A DNA stretch of 64,000 nt, from NCBI GenBank assembly GCA_013298125.1, contig JAAFJP010000020.1:55201-119200 (forward strand), written 5' to 3'. The notes beneath the pieces are model-generated. The model saw nothing but the letters and a program-made list of their open reading frames with translations, did not search any database and had not been told where the DNA came from. The translations under genes were made by a program, and so were the position numbers. This stretch comes from Cytophagales bacterium. Its GTDB lineage: Bacteria > Bacteroidota > Bacteroidia > Cytophagales > Spirosomataceae. Each line of letters starts with the position of its first letter. The stretch's first letter is position 1. This document shows positions 1 to 8,643 of the stretch, in pieces.

Positions 1-131
1 ATATATCCTTTATCAAAAAGAACCTTAGTGATTTCTTTTTTGATGTTAGAAGCAGGGATTTCAACGATTCTGTGACGTGCCTTGATGGCATTTCTCAATC
101 GTGTTAAGTAATCTGCTATTGGATCTGTCAT
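1..131 (-). CDS. rpsH: 30S ribosomal protein S8 (N-terminal part)
   Basis: The reverse strand from an ATG at 131 reads [20 protein letters not shown] and continues off the left edge; about 43 residues are present. This is the usual S8 N-terminus. S8 binds the central domain of 16S rRNA and in many bacteria also represses the spc operon. It follows rpsN in the standard spc order. The 164-bp gap to rpsN holds a self-complementary AT-rich element, which is long for this operon. Confidence 0.93.
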   Translation of the reverse strand, partial: MTDPIADYLTRLRNAIKARHRIVEIPASNIKKEITKVLFDKGY

Positions 132-210
132 TGTTTTCGATATTTGAAACGAACCTCTTTTGAAAAGGAACGCAAAATTACGGAATTAATTTAATAAAGA
201 CAAGTGATAA

Positions 211-290
211 AAGTTGTTAAGGTGTCAAGTTGTTAAGTTATTAAATGTTACGTAAAATTAGCAACTTAAAACTTATCAATTTAACAACTA
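211..290. repeat. Self-complementary AT-rich word array (rpsH-rpsN gap)
   Basis: The left side carries AAGTTGTTAAG-type words and the right side carries TTAACAAC/AACTTAAAAC, its approximate reverse complement. The same words recur in the rpsQ-rpmC gap. A long imperfect hairpin could form in the transcript. Function is unknown. Confidence 0.6.
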
Positions 291-295
291 TCCTC

Positions 296-565
296 CTACC
301 AGCTTGATTTGGTAACACCTGGAATTAAACCGTCAGATGCCATTTGGCGGAACGTAACACGGTTGATACCGAATTTACGCATATAACCTCTTGGACGACC
401 TGTCAATTTACAACGGTTGTGTAAACGTACTGGTGAAGCATTTTTAGGTAACTTGTCAAGTCCTGCATAGTCACCTGCCGCTTTCAATGCTGCACGTTTG
501 GCAGCATACTTAGCAACGGTTGCTTCTTTTTTTCTTTCTCTTGCTTTGACTGATTCTTTTGCCAT
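296..565 (-). CDS. rpsN: 30S ribosomal protein S14
   Basis: 89 residues, the length of the long zinc-independent S14 form. The conserved core [19 protein letters not shown] is present and the CxxC zinc ribbon of the short form is absent. It helps assemble the head of the small subunit. It lies between rplE and rpsH as in the normal spc operon, co-transcribed on the minus strand. Confidence 0.97.
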   Translation of the reverse strand: MAKESVKARERKKEATVAKYAAKRAALKAAGDYAGLDKLPKNASPVRLHNRCKLTGRPRGYMRKFGINRVTFRQMASDGLIPGVTKSSW

Positions 566-643
566 TTTTTCAGTTATGAGATATTAGCTTTGAGTTATGA
601 GGTTGAAATCTAATCCATAACCCATTACTCTTCACTGTTAAAA

Positions 644-1198
644 TTATTTCTTCTGATTTGCGAAAGGCATTCCCATTGCTGTTAACAATGCGTTTGCTTC
701 TGCGTCTGTTTCGGCTGTGGTTACAAATGTTATATCCATACCTGAGATTTTGTTTACTTTATCAATTGAAATCTCAGGGAAGATGATTTGTTCTTTCACA
801 CCCAATGTATAGTTTCCACGTCCGTCGAATCCTTTTTCTGAAACGCCTTTGAAGTCACGTACACGAGGTAAAGCAACAGTCATTAAGCGGTCAAGGAATT
901 CGTACATTCTGTTTCCTCTAAGTGTTACTTTTACACCGATTGGCATATTTTCACGTAACTTAAAGTTTGAGATGGCTTTCTTAGACAAAGTTGCTACTGC
1001 TTTTTGTCCTGCGATTAGGGTGATTTCATCAACACCCGCATCTACTAATTTTTTGTCTGCTACTGCCGCTCCTACCCCTTTGTTGATTACAACTTTGGTA
1101 ACTTTTGGCACTTGCATTACTGATTTGTATTGAAATTTCTCCTTTAATGCAGGTACAATTTCATCTACATATCTATCTTTTAATCTTGTAGTTGTCAT
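644..1198 (-). CDS. rplE: 50S ribosomal protein L5
   Basis: 184 residues starting [20 protein letters not shown], which matches the usual L5 length. An upstream in-frame ATG at 1231 would add 11 residues that are not part of the family, so 1198 is preferred. Motifs typical of L5 include [20 protein letters not shown] and the C-terminal [17 protein letters not shown]5 binds 5S rRNA and contacts P-site tRNA. It follows rplX in operon order. Confidence 0.96.
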   Translation of the reverse strand: MTTTRLKDRYVDEIVPALKEKFQYKSVMQVPKVTKVVINKGVGAAVADKKLVDAGVDEITLIAGQKAVATLSKKAISNFKLRENMPIGVKVTLRGNRMYEFLDRLMTVALPRVRDFKGVSEKGFDGRGNYTLGVKEQIIFPEISIDKVNKISGMDITFVTTAETDAEANALLTAMGMPFANQKK

Positions 1199-1259
1199 TT
1201 TATGAAACTTTAATGTGGATTTCCGACCCACTGTTCAATTATCAATTATTCTAAATTGA

Positions 1260-1592
1260 TTAAATAAATTTTCCTGATGCTTTTGAGAATCTTTGTAATT
1301 TCCCAGCTTCATTCAGTTTACGACCAGTACGAACCGCTTTACCGTCTTCCATGTAAGCGATGTTTGATAAGTGAATTGAACCTTCACGTTTCTCGATAGC
1401 TCCTTGTGGACTTGTAGAAGTTGGTTTTACGTGTTTCGTTTGAAGATTTACACCTTCGATGATTGCACGGTTTTTATCAACTAATACTTTTGTAATTACG
1501 CCTGTCTGACCTTTTGAGTTTCCAGCAATAACGATAACTGTATCGCCAGATTTGATATGCAGTTTTGGCTGCTTATTAGATTTCTTTTGCAT
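1260..1592 (-). CDS. rplX: 50S ribosomal protein L24
   Basis: 110 residues with an N-terminal KOW motif (KSGDTVIVIAGNSKGQTGVI, about residues 14-33) and the conserved GVNLQTKHVKPT segment. L24 is an early assembly protein of the large subunit. It is separated from rplN by only 13 bases, the tight spacing expected of an operon; no palindromic element is inserted here. Confidence 0.96.
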   Translation of the reverse strand: MQKKSNKQPKLHIKSGDTVIVIAGNSKGQTGVITKVLVDKNRAIIEGVNLQTKHVKPTSTSPQGAIEKREGSIHLSNIAYMEDGKAVRTGRKLNEAGKLQRFSKASGKFI

Positions 1593-1605
1593 GATACAAT
1601 TATGA

Positions 1606-1974
1606 TTAAAGCACCTCTGGGGCTAATGAAACAATTTTCATAAATCCTGCATCACGTAATTCACGTGCTACGGGTCCGAAGATACGAGTACCTCTTGGCT
1701 CGTCGTTGTTGTTTAACAATACGACTGCGTTGTCCTCGAAACGGATATATGAACCATCTTTACGACGGATTTCTTTTTTAGTTCTTACTACTACGGCTTT
1801 TGAAACCGTACCTTTCTTCATACTTGACGATGAAAGTGCAGACTTTACAGTAACTACCACTTTGTCACCAATTGAAGCGTATCTTTTTGCTGTACCGCCT
1901 AACACACGGATTACAAGCACTTCTTTTGCTCCTGAGTTATCAGCTACGCCAGATCTTGATTCTTGTTGTAACAT
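1606..1974 (-). CDS. rplN: 50S ribosomal protein L14
   Basis: 122 residues, exactly the standard L14 length. It begins [20 protein letters not shown] and contains the basic [27 protein letters not shown] segment typical of the family. L14 lies at the subunit interface and contacts 16S rRNA. It sits between rpsQ and rplX as in most bacteria. Confidence 0.97.
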   Translation of the reverse strand: MLQQESRSGVADNSGAKEVLVIRVLGGTAKRYASIGDKVVVTVKSALSSSSMKKGTVSKAVVVRTKKEIRRKDGSYIRFEDNAVVLLNNNDEPRGTRIFGPVARELRDAGFMKIVSLAPEVL

Positions 1975-2062
1975 TGTTTTATCTTAATTAAATTTGAATG
2001 TTTGATGATTAAAATAATTTGAGCATAAATCTCAAATTTTTGAAATAATGAAAATCCAAATT

Positions 2063-2326
2063 TTATTTAGCTTTTTCAATAACCTCAATTAATCTCCAAC
2101 GCTTGTTTTTTGAAAGTGGACGAGTCTCCATTACTTTCACTGTATCACCGATACCACACTCATTTTTTTCATCGTGAGCCATCAACTTAGAAGTTTTTTT
2201 CATAAACTTTCCGTAAAGTGGATGCTTAACTTTTCTTTCAATTGATACAGTGATAGATTTATCCATCTTATCACTTACCACACGTCCTACTCTGATTTTT
2301 CTCAGATTTCTTTGTAATTCTTCCAT
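2063..2326 (-). CDS. rpsQ: 30S ribosomal protein S17
   Basis: 87 residues of OB-fold S17 with the signature [20 protein letters not shown] and [20 protein letters not shown]17 is a primary 16S rRNA binding protein. The upstream gap to rpmC is 159 bases and contains a self-complementary array, unusual because rpmC and rpsQ are nearly adjacent in most genomes. Confidence 0.97.
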   Translation of the reverse strand: MEELQRNLRKIRVGRVVSDKMDKSITVSIERKVKHPLYGKFMKKTSKLMAHDEKNECGIGDTVKVMETRPLSKNKRWRLIEVIEKAK

Positions 2327-2388
2327 GATTGGATTTTAAATTGTTGTTATGAATTGACTCCAAGCGGTATGTTGATGGGGTCTGTTTT

Positions 2389-2482
2389 TAAGTTTTAAGT
2401 TATTAAGTCATCAAGTTATTAAACTAACCAACCATATAAGACAGCGTATTTAACAACTTAGCTACTTATCACTTAACAACTT
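2389..2482. repeat. Self-complementary word array (rpsQ-rpmC gap)
   Basis: The left arm repeats AAGTTATTAAG / CATCAAGTTATTAA; the right arm carries TTTAACAACTTA and CACTTAACAACTTA, its approximate reverse complement. The word AAGTTGTTAAG/CTTAACAACTT is shared with the element at 211-290. Confidence 0.6.
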
Positions 2483-2485
2483 ATT

Positions 2486-2671
2486 TTACTTAGCCGCCGA
2501 GATGGCAGTTTGCAAACGAGCAACCACTTTACGAGCCTCACGGATACGTAGTGGGTTTTCGATTGGAGAAATAGCGTGGGCAAATTTCAAACGAGCCAAA
2601 GCATCTGTTTCAGAAGCCAAAGTTGTTTTTAATTCTTCCAAACTCAATTTTTGAATTTCTGCGTTTTTCAT
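2486..2671 (-). CDS. rpmC: 50S ribosomal protein L29
   Basis: 61 residues, the usual L29 size, with the two-helix hairpin and the motif LKFAHAISPIENPLRIREARKVVARLQT. L29 lies near the polypeptide exit tunnel and helps form the docking site for trigger factor and SRP. It lies between rplP and rpsQ, as in the canonical S10 operon. Confidence 0.96.
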   Translation of the reverse strand: MKNAEIQKLSLEELKTTLASETDALARLKFAHAISPIENPLRIREARKVVARLQTAISAAK

Positions 2672-2681
2672 GACTTTAATT

Positions 2682-2785
2682 TGAGAATTTGGTAATTTGA
2701 AAATTTGAAAATTGATTTATCAATAATGATAAAGTATTTTCATAACTAACATTTTCAAATTTTCAAATTCAATTATTTTCAAATT
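2682..2785. repeat. Self-complementary word array (rpmC-rplP gap)
   Basis: The left arm contains TTGAAAATTTGAAAATTGA and the right arm ATTTTCAAATTTTCAAATTCA, a near-perfect reverse complement separated by about 40 bases. The same word is used at 6893-6983 and in the outer arms of 40877-41150. Confidence 0.7.
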
Positions 2786-2787
2786 GA

Positions 2788-3207
2788 TTATTCTTGATAA
2801 TCTTTACGAACTACGAAAGAAGTACGTAATGGCAATTTTTGTGCTGCCAAACGCAATGCTTCTTGGGCTAATGCCAAAGGAACACCCGCTGATTCAAACA
2901 AAATTGTACCTGGTTTGATACTGGCTACCCAATATTCAGGAGCACCTTTACCTTTACCCATACGAACCTCGGCTGGTTTCTTAGTGATAGGTTTGTCTGG
3001 GAAAATACGAATCCAAACTTGTCCTTCACGTTTCATTGCACGAGTTACTGAAATACGAGCCGCTTCAATCTGACGGGCAGTGATGCGTCCTGGTTCCACA
3101 GCTTTGATAGCGAATGCACCGAAGTCAATTTCATGACCACGAGTTGCCAATCCTTTTATCCTACCTTTCTGTTGCTTGCGGAATTTGGTTCTTTTTGGTT
3201 GTAACAT
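2788..3207 (-). CDS. rplP: 50S ribosomal protein L16
   Basis: 139 residues, near the standard 136-144. It begins [19 protein letters not shown] and contains the conserved [24 protein letters not shown] stretch. L16 organises the A-site and binds 23S and 5S rRNA. It lies downstream of rpsC in normal order, with a 77-bp gap that holds a small inverted repeat. Confidence 0.97.
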   Translation of the reverse strand: MLQPKRTKFRKQQKGRIKGLATRGHEIDFGAFAIKAVEPGRITARQIEAARISVTRAMKREGQVWIRIFPDKPITKKPAEVRMGKGKGAPEYWVASIKPGTILFESAGVPLALAQEALRLAAQKLPLRTSFVVRKDYQE

Positions 3208-3220
3208 TGTTGTATTATTC

Positions 3221-3272
3221 TTTAAGTCGAACAGTCGTGAGTCGTAAACAATTGATTATCACGACTTATGAC
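3221..3272. repeat. Inverted repeat (rplP-rpsC gap)
   Basis: AGTCGTGAGTCGTAA on the left is mirrored by CACGACTTATGACTA on the right. The word GTCGTAAGTCATAAGTCG recurs in the rplW-rplD gap (6196-6246). Confidence 0.55.
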
Positions 3273-3284
3273 TAAGATTTCTAA

Positions 3285-4166
3285 TTATCTTTTACCTCCT
3301 GGCTTGTTTCCACCGCCACGATTGTTACCGCCTGGTTTATTACCACCACCACGGTTGTTTGGATTTCCACCACCTGGTCCGTTGTTGTTACGACGGTCGC
3401 CTTCGCCACCACGTCCACCACGTCCGCCACGACGATCATTGTCGTCACGTCCACCACGGTTGTTATTTCCACCACGAGAATCTCCACCACCTGCGGCAGC
3501 TTGTGATGCAGCTACACCTGCATTTGGTGAAAGGTCACGCTTTCCGTAAACTTCTCCACGGAACACCCATACTTTGATACCGATTTTTCCATAAACCGTC
3601 AAGGCTTCTGAAATTGCATAATCAATATCTGCACGAAGTGTATGAAGAGGAATACGACCTTCTTTATATCCTTCTGAACGTGCCATTTCAGCACCTCCTA
3701 AACGACCAGAAAGTTTTAATTTGATACCCTGAGCACCTACACGCATCGCTGATGCGATAGCTTGCTTCATGGCACGACGGAAAGAAATACGTGCTTCTAA
3801 TTGTTGAGCGATAGTCTCGCCAATCAATTTAGCATCAATCTCAGGACGTTTGATTTCAAAAATATTGATTTGAACATCTTTACCTGTGATTTTCTTTAAT
3901 TCTTCCTTGATTTTATCAACTTCTTGACCGCCTTTACCAATCACAACACCTGGACGGGCTGTGTTGATTGTGAGGGTAATCCGTTTCAAAGTACGCTCAA
4001 TAATTACCTTAGAGATTGCTCCCTTTGGAATACGTGCAGCTACGTACTTACGAATTTTATCGTCTTCTACTAATTTATCGGCAAAACTTTTACCACCATA
4101 CCAGTTAGAATCCCAACCTCTGACGATACCAAGCCTTAATCCAATCGGGTTTATTTTCTGTCCCAT
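3285..4166 (-). CDS. rpsC: 30S ribosomal protein S3 with Gly/Asn/Arg-rich tail
   Basis: 293 residues. The first 220 or so are ordinary S3: N-terminal [20 protein letters not shown], a KH domain with [19 protein letters not shown], and the C-terminal domain ending near [14 protein letters not shown]. After a short Ala-rich linker comes a tail of about 65 residues made almost only of G, N, R, D and P (repeats such as RGGRGGRGG and [11 protein letters not shown]). S3 binds 16S rRNA and forms part of the mRNA entry helicase. The tail resembles RGG-type disordered RNA-binding segments; similar extensions are, as far as I recall, seen in some Bacteroidetes S3 proteins. Confidence 0.95.
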   Translation of the reverse strand: MGQKINPIGLRLGIVRGWDSNWYGGKSFADKLVEDDKIRKYVAARIPKGAISKVIIERTLKRITLTINTARPGVVIGKGGQEVDKIKEELKKITGKDVQINIFEIKRPEIDAKLIGETIAQQLEARISFRRAMKQAIASAMRVGAQGIKLKLSGRLGGAEMARSEGYKEGRIPLHTLRADIDYAISEALTVYGKIGIKVWVFRGEVYGKRDLSPNAGVAASQAAAGGGDSRGGNNNRGGRDDNDRRGGRGGRGGEGDRRNNNGPGGGNPNNRGGGNKPGGNNRGGGNKPGGKR

Positions 4167-4192
4167 TTTGTATATTTAGATTTCTTGTCTAA

Positions 4193-4558
4193 TTATTCTG
4201 AAATTACTGTTGGTGCGGTTGCCGAAGCAACTACAAGGGTGATGTGGTTTGAACGTTTCAAGATTCTATGACCACGACCTTGCGGAGCTGGACGCAAACG
4301 CTTTAATGAAGAACCACCATCTACGGTTACGGTCTTTACGAATAGGTCGGCATCTTCCAACTTAACGTCCTCATTTTTGTTTTGCCAGTTCGCAATAGCC
4401 GAGAGTAAAAGTTTCTCTACGTGTCTTGCCCCAACTTTTGGCTCGTATTTCAAAATACCAAGAGCCTTATTTACTTTCTGACCTCTAATCATATCTACTA
4501 CGATTCTCATTTTCTGAGGCGAGGTCGGAATATTATTTAATTTAGCTACTGCTTCCAT
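4193..4558 (-). CDS. rplV: 50S ribosomal protein L22
   Basis: 121 residues with the family features: N-terminal [20 protein letters not shown] and the long beta-hairpin sequence [22 protein letters not shown] that lines the exit tunnel. It lies between rpsS and rpsC. The upstream gap to rpsS is 107 bases and holds a word array. Confidence 0.96.
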   Translation of the reverse strand: MEAVAKLNNIPTSPQKMRIVVDMIRGQKVNKALGILKYEPKVGARHVEKLLLSAIANWQNKNEDVKLEDADLFVKTVTVDGGSSLKRLRPAPQGRGHRILKRSNHITLVVASATAPTVISE

Positions 4559-4561
4559 TTT

Positions 4562-4663
4562 TTGATTTCGGATTCTTGGATTTTGGATTTCGGATTTGTG
4601 ATTTCGGATTTAAGTTTGACACTTTACAATCCGCAATCCGCAATCTAAAATCCGCAATTCAAA
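4562..4663. repeat. Self-complementary word array (rplV-rpsS gap)
   Basis: The left arm repeats GGATTTCGGATT/TTGGATTTCGGATTTG about five times; after a spacer AAGTTTGACACTTTAC the right arm has AATCCGCAATCCGCAATC and AAAATCCGCAATTC. The arms are approximate reverse complements built of 8-10 base units. Confidence 0.65.
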
Positions 4664-4665
4664 GA

Positions 4666-4944
4666 TTATCGTTTGCCTTTATCTTTTTTTGCTGTGTGAC
4701 CTCGGAAGTTACGAGTTGGTGCAAATTCACCTAACTTGTGTCCAACCATGTTATCTGTTACGAATACAGGGATAAACTTATTTCCGTTGTGAACTGCGAA
4801 AGTGTGTCCAACGAAATCAGGTGAAATCATCGAACGGCGTGACCAAGTCTTGATTACAGACTTTTTACCCGAAGCGGTCATGACTTGTACCTTGTTGTCA
4901 AGGCGATAGTCTATATAAGGTCCTTTTTTTAGTGAACGTGCCAT
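4666..4944 (-). CDS. rpsS: 30S ribosomal protein S19
   Basis: 92 residues, the standard length, starting [19 protein letters not shown] and containing [22 protein letters not shown] and the C-terminal [20 protein letters not shown]19 sits in the 30S head near S13. Only 4 bases separate it from rplB, the tightest spacing in this operon. Confidence 0.97.
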   Translation of the reverse strand: MARSLKKGPYIDYRLDNKVQVMTASGKKSVIKTWSRRSMISPDFVGHTFAVHNGNKFIPVFVTDNMVGHKLGEFAPTRNFRGHTAKKDKGKR

Positions 4945-4948
4945 CTAC

Positions 4949-5776
4949 CTATTTTTTCTTTCTACTGATGATTAGACGATTTGAATGTTTGCTCGGTGTG
5001 CGGGTTTTCTTACCTTTGGCTAATAAACCTTTACGTGAACGTGGGTGACCTCCTGATGAGCGTCCTTCTCCACCACCCATTGGGTGATCGACTGGGTTCA
5101 TAACAACACCACGAACTCTTGGACGACGACCTAACCAACGATGACGACCTGCTTTACCCATTACGGTATTCATGTGGTCGGCGTTAGAAACTGAACCAAC
5201 CGTTGCCAAACATCTTGACAATACCATACGCATCTCGCCTGATGGTAATTTCAAGGTTGCATATTTAGCATCACGAGCCAACAATTGTGCGTAAGTACCT
5301 GCTGAACGAGCCATTTCAGCTCCTCCGCCTGGGCGAAGTTCGATTGCGTGTACGATTGTACCTGTTGGAATGTTTGCCAAAGGAAGTGTATTTCCTACCT
5401 CTGGTGCTGCTGTTGCAGATGAAATCACAGTCTGTCCGACTTTGATACCTGTTGGTGCAATGATGTACGCTTTCTCGCCATCTGTATATTCGATTAGAGC
5501 GATACGAGCTGTACGGTTCGGGTCATATTCTACTGTTAAAACTGTTGCTTCAACATCGAATTTGTTGCGATGAAAGTCAATAATACGGTAACGACGTTTG
5601 TGTCCTCCACCGATATAACGCATGGCACGATGTCCGTCTGCGTTACGACCTCCTGTTCTTTTAACAACTTCCAACAAGGGCTTGTACGGTTTTGAAGCTG
5701 TTATTTCTTCAAAAGTCGGAGCAATCCTGTGGCGTGTGCCAGGGGTTACAGGGTTTAATTTTCTTGTAGCTGCCAT
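4949..5776 (-). CDS. rplB: 50S ribosomal protein L2
   Basis: 275 residues, the normal length. Both domains are present: the OB-fold region ([16 protein letters not shown]) and the SH3-like and C-terminal part with [20 protein letters not shown], the conserved loop holding the histidine near the peptidyl transferase centre. L2 is needed for subunit joining and peptidyl transfer. Order rplW-rplB-rpsS is canonical. Confidence 0.97.
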   Translation of the reverse strand: MAATRKLNPVTPGTRHRIAPTFEEITASKPYKPLLEVVKRTGGRNADGHRAMRYIGGGHKRRYRIIDFHRNKFDVEATVLTVEYDPNRTARIALIEYTDGEKAYIIAPTGIKVGQTVISSATAAPEVGNTLPLANIPTGTIVHAIELRPGGGAEMARSAGTYAQLLARDAKYATLKLPSGEMRMVLSRCLATVGSVSNADHMNTVMGKAGRHRWLGRRPRVRGVVMNPVDHPMGGGEGRSSGGHPRSRKGLLAKGKKTRTPSKHSNRLIISRKKK

Positions 5777-5818
5777 TTCTGTGCTTTGTTCAATTTATCG
5801 GGGTGAACTCCCATAGTT

Positions 5819-5896
5819 TTCAATTATCAATTATCAATTATCAATTATCATTATTCTTATCGAATTGTTAATTGCTTATTGCTTATTGTTAATTGT
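5819..5896. repeat. Self-complementary word array (rplB-rplW gap)
   Basis: The left arm is four tandem copies of CAATTAT (CAATTATCAATTATCAATTA); the right arm is TTGTTAATTGCTTATTGC followed by TTATTGTTAATTG. They pair imperfectly. The 7-base unit makes slippage a likely origin. Confidence 0.6.
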
Positions 5897-5898
5897 GA

Positions 5899-6186
5899 TT
5901 AAATTCCGTCATAGAAATCGATAACTTCGCCTTTGGCTACTGTTACGATTGCTTTTTTGTAAGTTGAAGTCACACCAGAAGTTACTTTTGTTCTTGTGCT
6001 TCTTGATTTCTTCTTACCAAATTGGCGAAGTGTGTTTACGGCTGTTACCTCAACACCATACATTTTTTTGATTTCTTTTGCAATCTCCACTTTGTTAGTT
6101 TTGTTTGCAACCTCAAAAACGTATTGACCGCCTTTCTGTAATTCCTGAGATTTCTCAGTAAGAATTGGTCTTTTGATAATGCTCAT
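5899..6186 (-). CDS. rplW: 50S ribosomal protein L23
   Basis: 95 residues, the usual L23 size. Begins MSIIKRPILTEKSQELQKG and contains YVFEVANKTNKVEIAKEI, the conserved RNA-binding region, plus the basic loop around residues 60-72. L23 is the main docking protein for trigger factor and SRP at the tunnel exit. It lies between rplD and rplB. Confidence 0.96.
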   Translation of the reverse strand: MSIIKRPILTEKSQELQKGGQYVFEVANKTNKVEIAKEIKKMYGVEVTAVNTLRQFGKKKSRSTRTKVTSGVTSTYKKAIVTVAKGEVIDFYDGI

Positions 6187-6195
6187 TGTATTCAG

Positions 6196-6246
6196 TCTTA
6201 AAGTCGTAAGTCATAAGTCGTATTGTGTTACAACTTTAACCCATGA
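6196..6246. repeat. Inverted repeat (rplW-rplD gap)
   Basis: The left arm AAAGTCGTAAGTCATAAGTC and the right arm ACAACTTTAACCCATGACT are an imperfect reverse-complement pair. The words match those of the rplP-rpsC element. Confidence 0.5.
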
Positions 6247-6252
6247 CTATTA

Positions 6253-6882
6253 TTAATTACTAAAAGATGATTCGATTGTGGCAATTGCTCCTTCAACGAT
6301 AAGTAGTTGAGTAGCATTTACTAAGTCGTAAGTAGTAAGTTGTCCCGCAGTTCCTACTTGTGCTTTTGGCACGTTGCGACCTGACAAGAAGATGTTTTGA
6401 TTATCTTCTGGCAAAATCAACAATGTTTTCTTTCCTGTTAATGAAAGAGCATTCAACATTGCTAAGTACGACTTTGTTTTTGGGGCATCGAAAGAGAAAC
6501 CTTCTAAGATGGTTACGTTTCCTGATTGTGCTTTTGCAGCAAATGCAGACTGACGTGCCAATGACTTAACTTTCTTATTTACCTTGAACGAGTAATCTCT
6601 TGGAACTGGTCCGAAGATACGTCCACCACCTTTCATTAAAGGAGATTTAGCTGAACCAGCACGAGCACCACCCGTACCTTTTTGTTTTTTCAATTTGCGA
6701 GTTGAGCGAGAAACTTCTGCTCTTGCTTTCGCTTTGTGAGTTCCTTGACGTTGATTTGCCAAGAATTGCTTCACGTCCAACCAAACTACGTGTTCGTTTG
6801 GTTCGATGCCAAAGATTTCGTCAGAAAGAGTTACTTTCTTTCCTGTTTCTTTGCCTTGTATATTTAAAACTGATAATTCCAT
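6253..6882 (-). CDS. rplD: 50S ribosomal protein L4
   Basis: 209 residues from MELSVLNIQGKETGKKVTLS. An upstream in-frame ATG at 6942 would add 20 residues that translate the intergenic word array, so 6882 is the better start. Contains the tunnel-loop sequence RKLKKQKGTGGARAGSAKSP and GGGRIFGPVPRDYSFK. L4 is an assembly initiator; in E. coli it represses its own operon, but no such leader can be claimed here. Confidence 0.96.
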   Translation of the reverse strand: MELSVLNIQGKETGKKVTLSDEIFGIEPNEHVVWLDVKQFLANQRQGTHKAKARAEVSRSTRKLKKQKGTGGARAGSAKSPLMKGGGRIFGPVPRDYSFKVNKKVKSLARQSAFAAKAQSGNVTILEGFSFDAPKTKSYLAMLNALSLTGKKTLLILPEDNQNIFLSGRNVPKAQVGTAGQLTTYDLVNATQLLIVEGAIATIESSFSN

Positions 6883-6892
6883 TTGTCTAATT

Positions 6893-6983
6893 TGAAAATT
6901 AGTTAATTTGAAAATTTGAAAATTGGTTGTACTGACGTGCAATAGTTACTTGATTAACAAGAGATTACACTTTCAAATTTTCA
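6893..6983. repeat. Self-complementary word array (rplD-rplC gap)
   Basis: The left arm TTAATTTGAAAATTTGAAAA and the right arm TTTCAAATTTTCAAATC are reverse complements. The sequence family is the same as at 2682-2785. Confidence 0.65.
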
Positions 6984-6986
6984 AAT

Positions 6987-7604
6987 CTATTTTTCAAGAA
7001 TAACGTAAGAGTTTTTCGCTCCTGGGATTGAACCTGAGACTACGATAAGGTTTTTGTCTGCGTAAACTTTCAAGATTTGTAAATTTTGAACTGTTACACG
7101 GTTTCCACCTGTACGACCCGCCATACGAACACCTTTGAATACACGAGATGGGAATGAACAAGCACCAATTGAACCTGGGTGACGACCACGATTGTGTTGT
7201 CCGTGAGTTTGTCCCCCTACCCCAGCAAATCCATGACGTTTAACAACTCCTTGAAAACCTTTACCTTTTGAAGTTCCAACGGCATCAACGAAATCGCCTT
7301 CTGTGAACAATTCTACTGTAACGGTTTCTCCTAAATTAAGTGCTGTGTCAAAAGATTTAAACTCAACGAGTTTTTTCTTTGGAGTGGTACCTGCTTTTTT
7401 GAAGTGACCTAAAAGAGGTTGCGTAGTGTGCTTCTCTTTTTTTTCGCCATAACCTAACTGAATAGCGTCATAGCCTTCTTTTTCTACTGTTTTTACTTGC
7501 GTTACTACACAAGGACCGGCTTGGATCAGCGTACAAGCGAGGGCAGAGCCATCAGCGTTGTAGAGGCTGGTCATACCGATTTTCTTTCCGATAATTCCAG
7601 ACAT
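6987..7604 (-). CDS. rplC: 50S ribosomal protein L3
   Basis: 205 residues from [20 protein letters not shown]. The earlier in-frame ATG at 7688 lies within the predicted promoter, so it is not used. The conserved central loop [20 protein letters not shown] that reaches the peptidyl transferase centre is present. In most Bacteroidetes rpsJ precedes rplC; here the gene is preceded by a promoter and a divergent region, so rplC is the first gene of this transcription unit. Confidence 0.96.
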   Translation of the reverse strand: MSGIIGKKIGMTSLYNADGSALACTLIQAGPCVVTQVKTVEKEGYDAIQLGYGEKKEKHTTQPLLGHFKKAGTTPKKKLVEFKSFDTALNLGETVTVELFTEGDFVDAVGTSKGKGFQGVVKRHGFAGVGGQTHGQHNRGRHPGSIGACSFPSRVFKGVRMAGRTGGNRVTVQNLQILKVYADKNLIVVSGSIPGAKNSYVILEK

Positions 7605-7685
7605 TTTATTAGAATAAAACGTTAATAATTGATTGTAAATGAACGAGTTATGAAATCTCACGACTTCATTCCGTGAAACGGACTG

Positions 7686-7718
7686 CAAAGGTCGGGTTTT
7701 TATTTGGCATTAACAAAA
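7686..7718 (-). promoter_or_regulatory. Predicted promoter of the rplC operon
   Basis: On the minus strand TTTTG is followed after 20 bases by GACCTTTG, one mismatch from the Bacteroidetes -7 consensus TAnnTTTG. Transcription would start near 7680, leaving a leader of about 75 bases before rplC. Confidence 0.45.
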
Positions 7719-7747
7719 TTGTATGCAAATAAAATTACGATTACGAC

Positions 7748-7837
7748 ATGAAAGAATTGAAGGGAAAGCAACAAGATATACTGATGCAGGGACAGGCGTG
7801 TACCTGTGATACGAAAGAATGTTCTTGTGTAGCTTAA
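7748..7837 (+). CDS. Small cysteine-rich peptide (putative)
   Basis: An open frame of 29 residues starting MKELKGKQQDILMQ and ending QACTCDTKECSCVA. Four cysteines in a CxCxxxxCxC pattern near the C-terminus recall small metal-binding peptides. I recognise no family. The frame is short and no clear promoter was found, so it may be chance. It lies alone in the 546-bp region between rplC and the next gene; the rest of that region, 7838-8094, shows nothing I can name. Confidence 0.3.
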   Translation: MKELKGKQQDILMQGQACTCDTKECSCVA

Positions 7838-8094
7838 CATTAAAATTAATTGCTGGGCATTCAACAAATTAATCCAATATCAGTTCTGACACTTTTGTTG
7901 ATTTGATAATTCTCAAATTAACGTTGTAAAAGTTTGACCTTTACTGAATGATTTTGGTTTGATGTTTTCTGTAAATTTTTAAATTTTATCGAGTTCTGCC
8001 AACCCGTATAAAAATGAAAAAAACATTATCTCCTAAATCGGAATGCAAAATTAGTGGTTTGTTTTTGAAATACAAGGGGTTACATGAATTATTT

Positions 8095-8123
8095 TTTGAT
8101 TTCTTGTTTGCTTATTATCTTTG
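8095..8123 (+). promoter_or_regulatory. Predicted promoter of the DUF6934-like gene
   Basis: A perfect -7 box TATCTTTG at 8116-8123 preceded by TTTG at 8095-8098 (spacer 17, slightly short). The start would be near 8130, 20 bases before the ATG. Confidence 0.5.
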
Positions 8124-8150
8124 GCTGTCGTTTACCAAACCACTATATAA

Positions 8151-8639
8151 ATGCAGATAGAAACATACGAAACCAAATCAAACGTTGATAGTTTGGTTTT
8201 TACTTTTGAAAGTGTTGGAGAGAAAGTGATACGGAAGGTGGTAGAATACACAAAATTAAATCCAGTTTATGTTGGATTGACAATCGACACGGATGTTTAC
8301 AATTTAGCTTTCGGTGATTGGAATGATGCTATTGGTGACTATGAGGATACCATAAAAAGCAAGAATGGAGATATGCAGAAGGTATTGGCAACTGTTGCGA
8401 ATACAGCTTTTGAATTTTGGGAAGAATATCCTGATGCCCTTATATTTTTTAGAGGTAGCCAACCGTTTGGTGAAAAGGCACTAAGAACACGGCTTTACCA
8501 AATGAAAATTAACACATATTTTGCTGATATAAGTCTAATAGCGGAAGTCAAAGGTTTTAAAAATGATAATTGGGTAGAATTTGAGATTAATAAAAATTAT
8601 AATGCCTTTTTGATTTCACAAAAAAATAAATTAGTTTAG
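8151..8639 (+). CDS. DUF6934-like protein
   Basis: 162 residues. The pattern of a FESVGEKVIRKVV strand, YNLAFGDWN, the SKNGDMQKVLATVANTAFEF helix, FFRGSQPF and RTRLYQMKIN matches what I remember of the Bacteroidetes family DUF6934; no function is known. There is no signal peptide or membrane segment. It heads a small operon with copies of a 55-58 residue gene, the first beginning 4 bases after its stop. This large-plus-small arrangement is reminiscent of toxin-antitoxin or defence accessory pairs, but that is only inference. Confidence 0.6.
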   Translation: MQIETYETKSNVDSLVFTFESVGEKVIRKVVEYTKLNPVYVGLTIDTDVYNLAFGDWNDAIGDYEDTIKSKNGDMQKVLATVANTAFEFWEEYPDALIFFRGSQPFGEKALRTRLYQMKINTYFADISLIAEVKGFKNDNWVEFEINKNYNAFLISQKNKLV

Positions 8640-8643
8640 TATT

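Noticed and set aside
3268..3577. Proline- or His-rich open frames on the plus strand opposite the end of rpsC
   Set aside because: They are the antisense reading of the Gly/Asn/Arg-rich tail codons (GGN, CGN) and show no protein features.
5819..5896. Origin-type iterons or CRISPR from the CAATTAT tandem
   Set aside because: Only four short units, imperfectly mirrored; it belongs to the word-array class.
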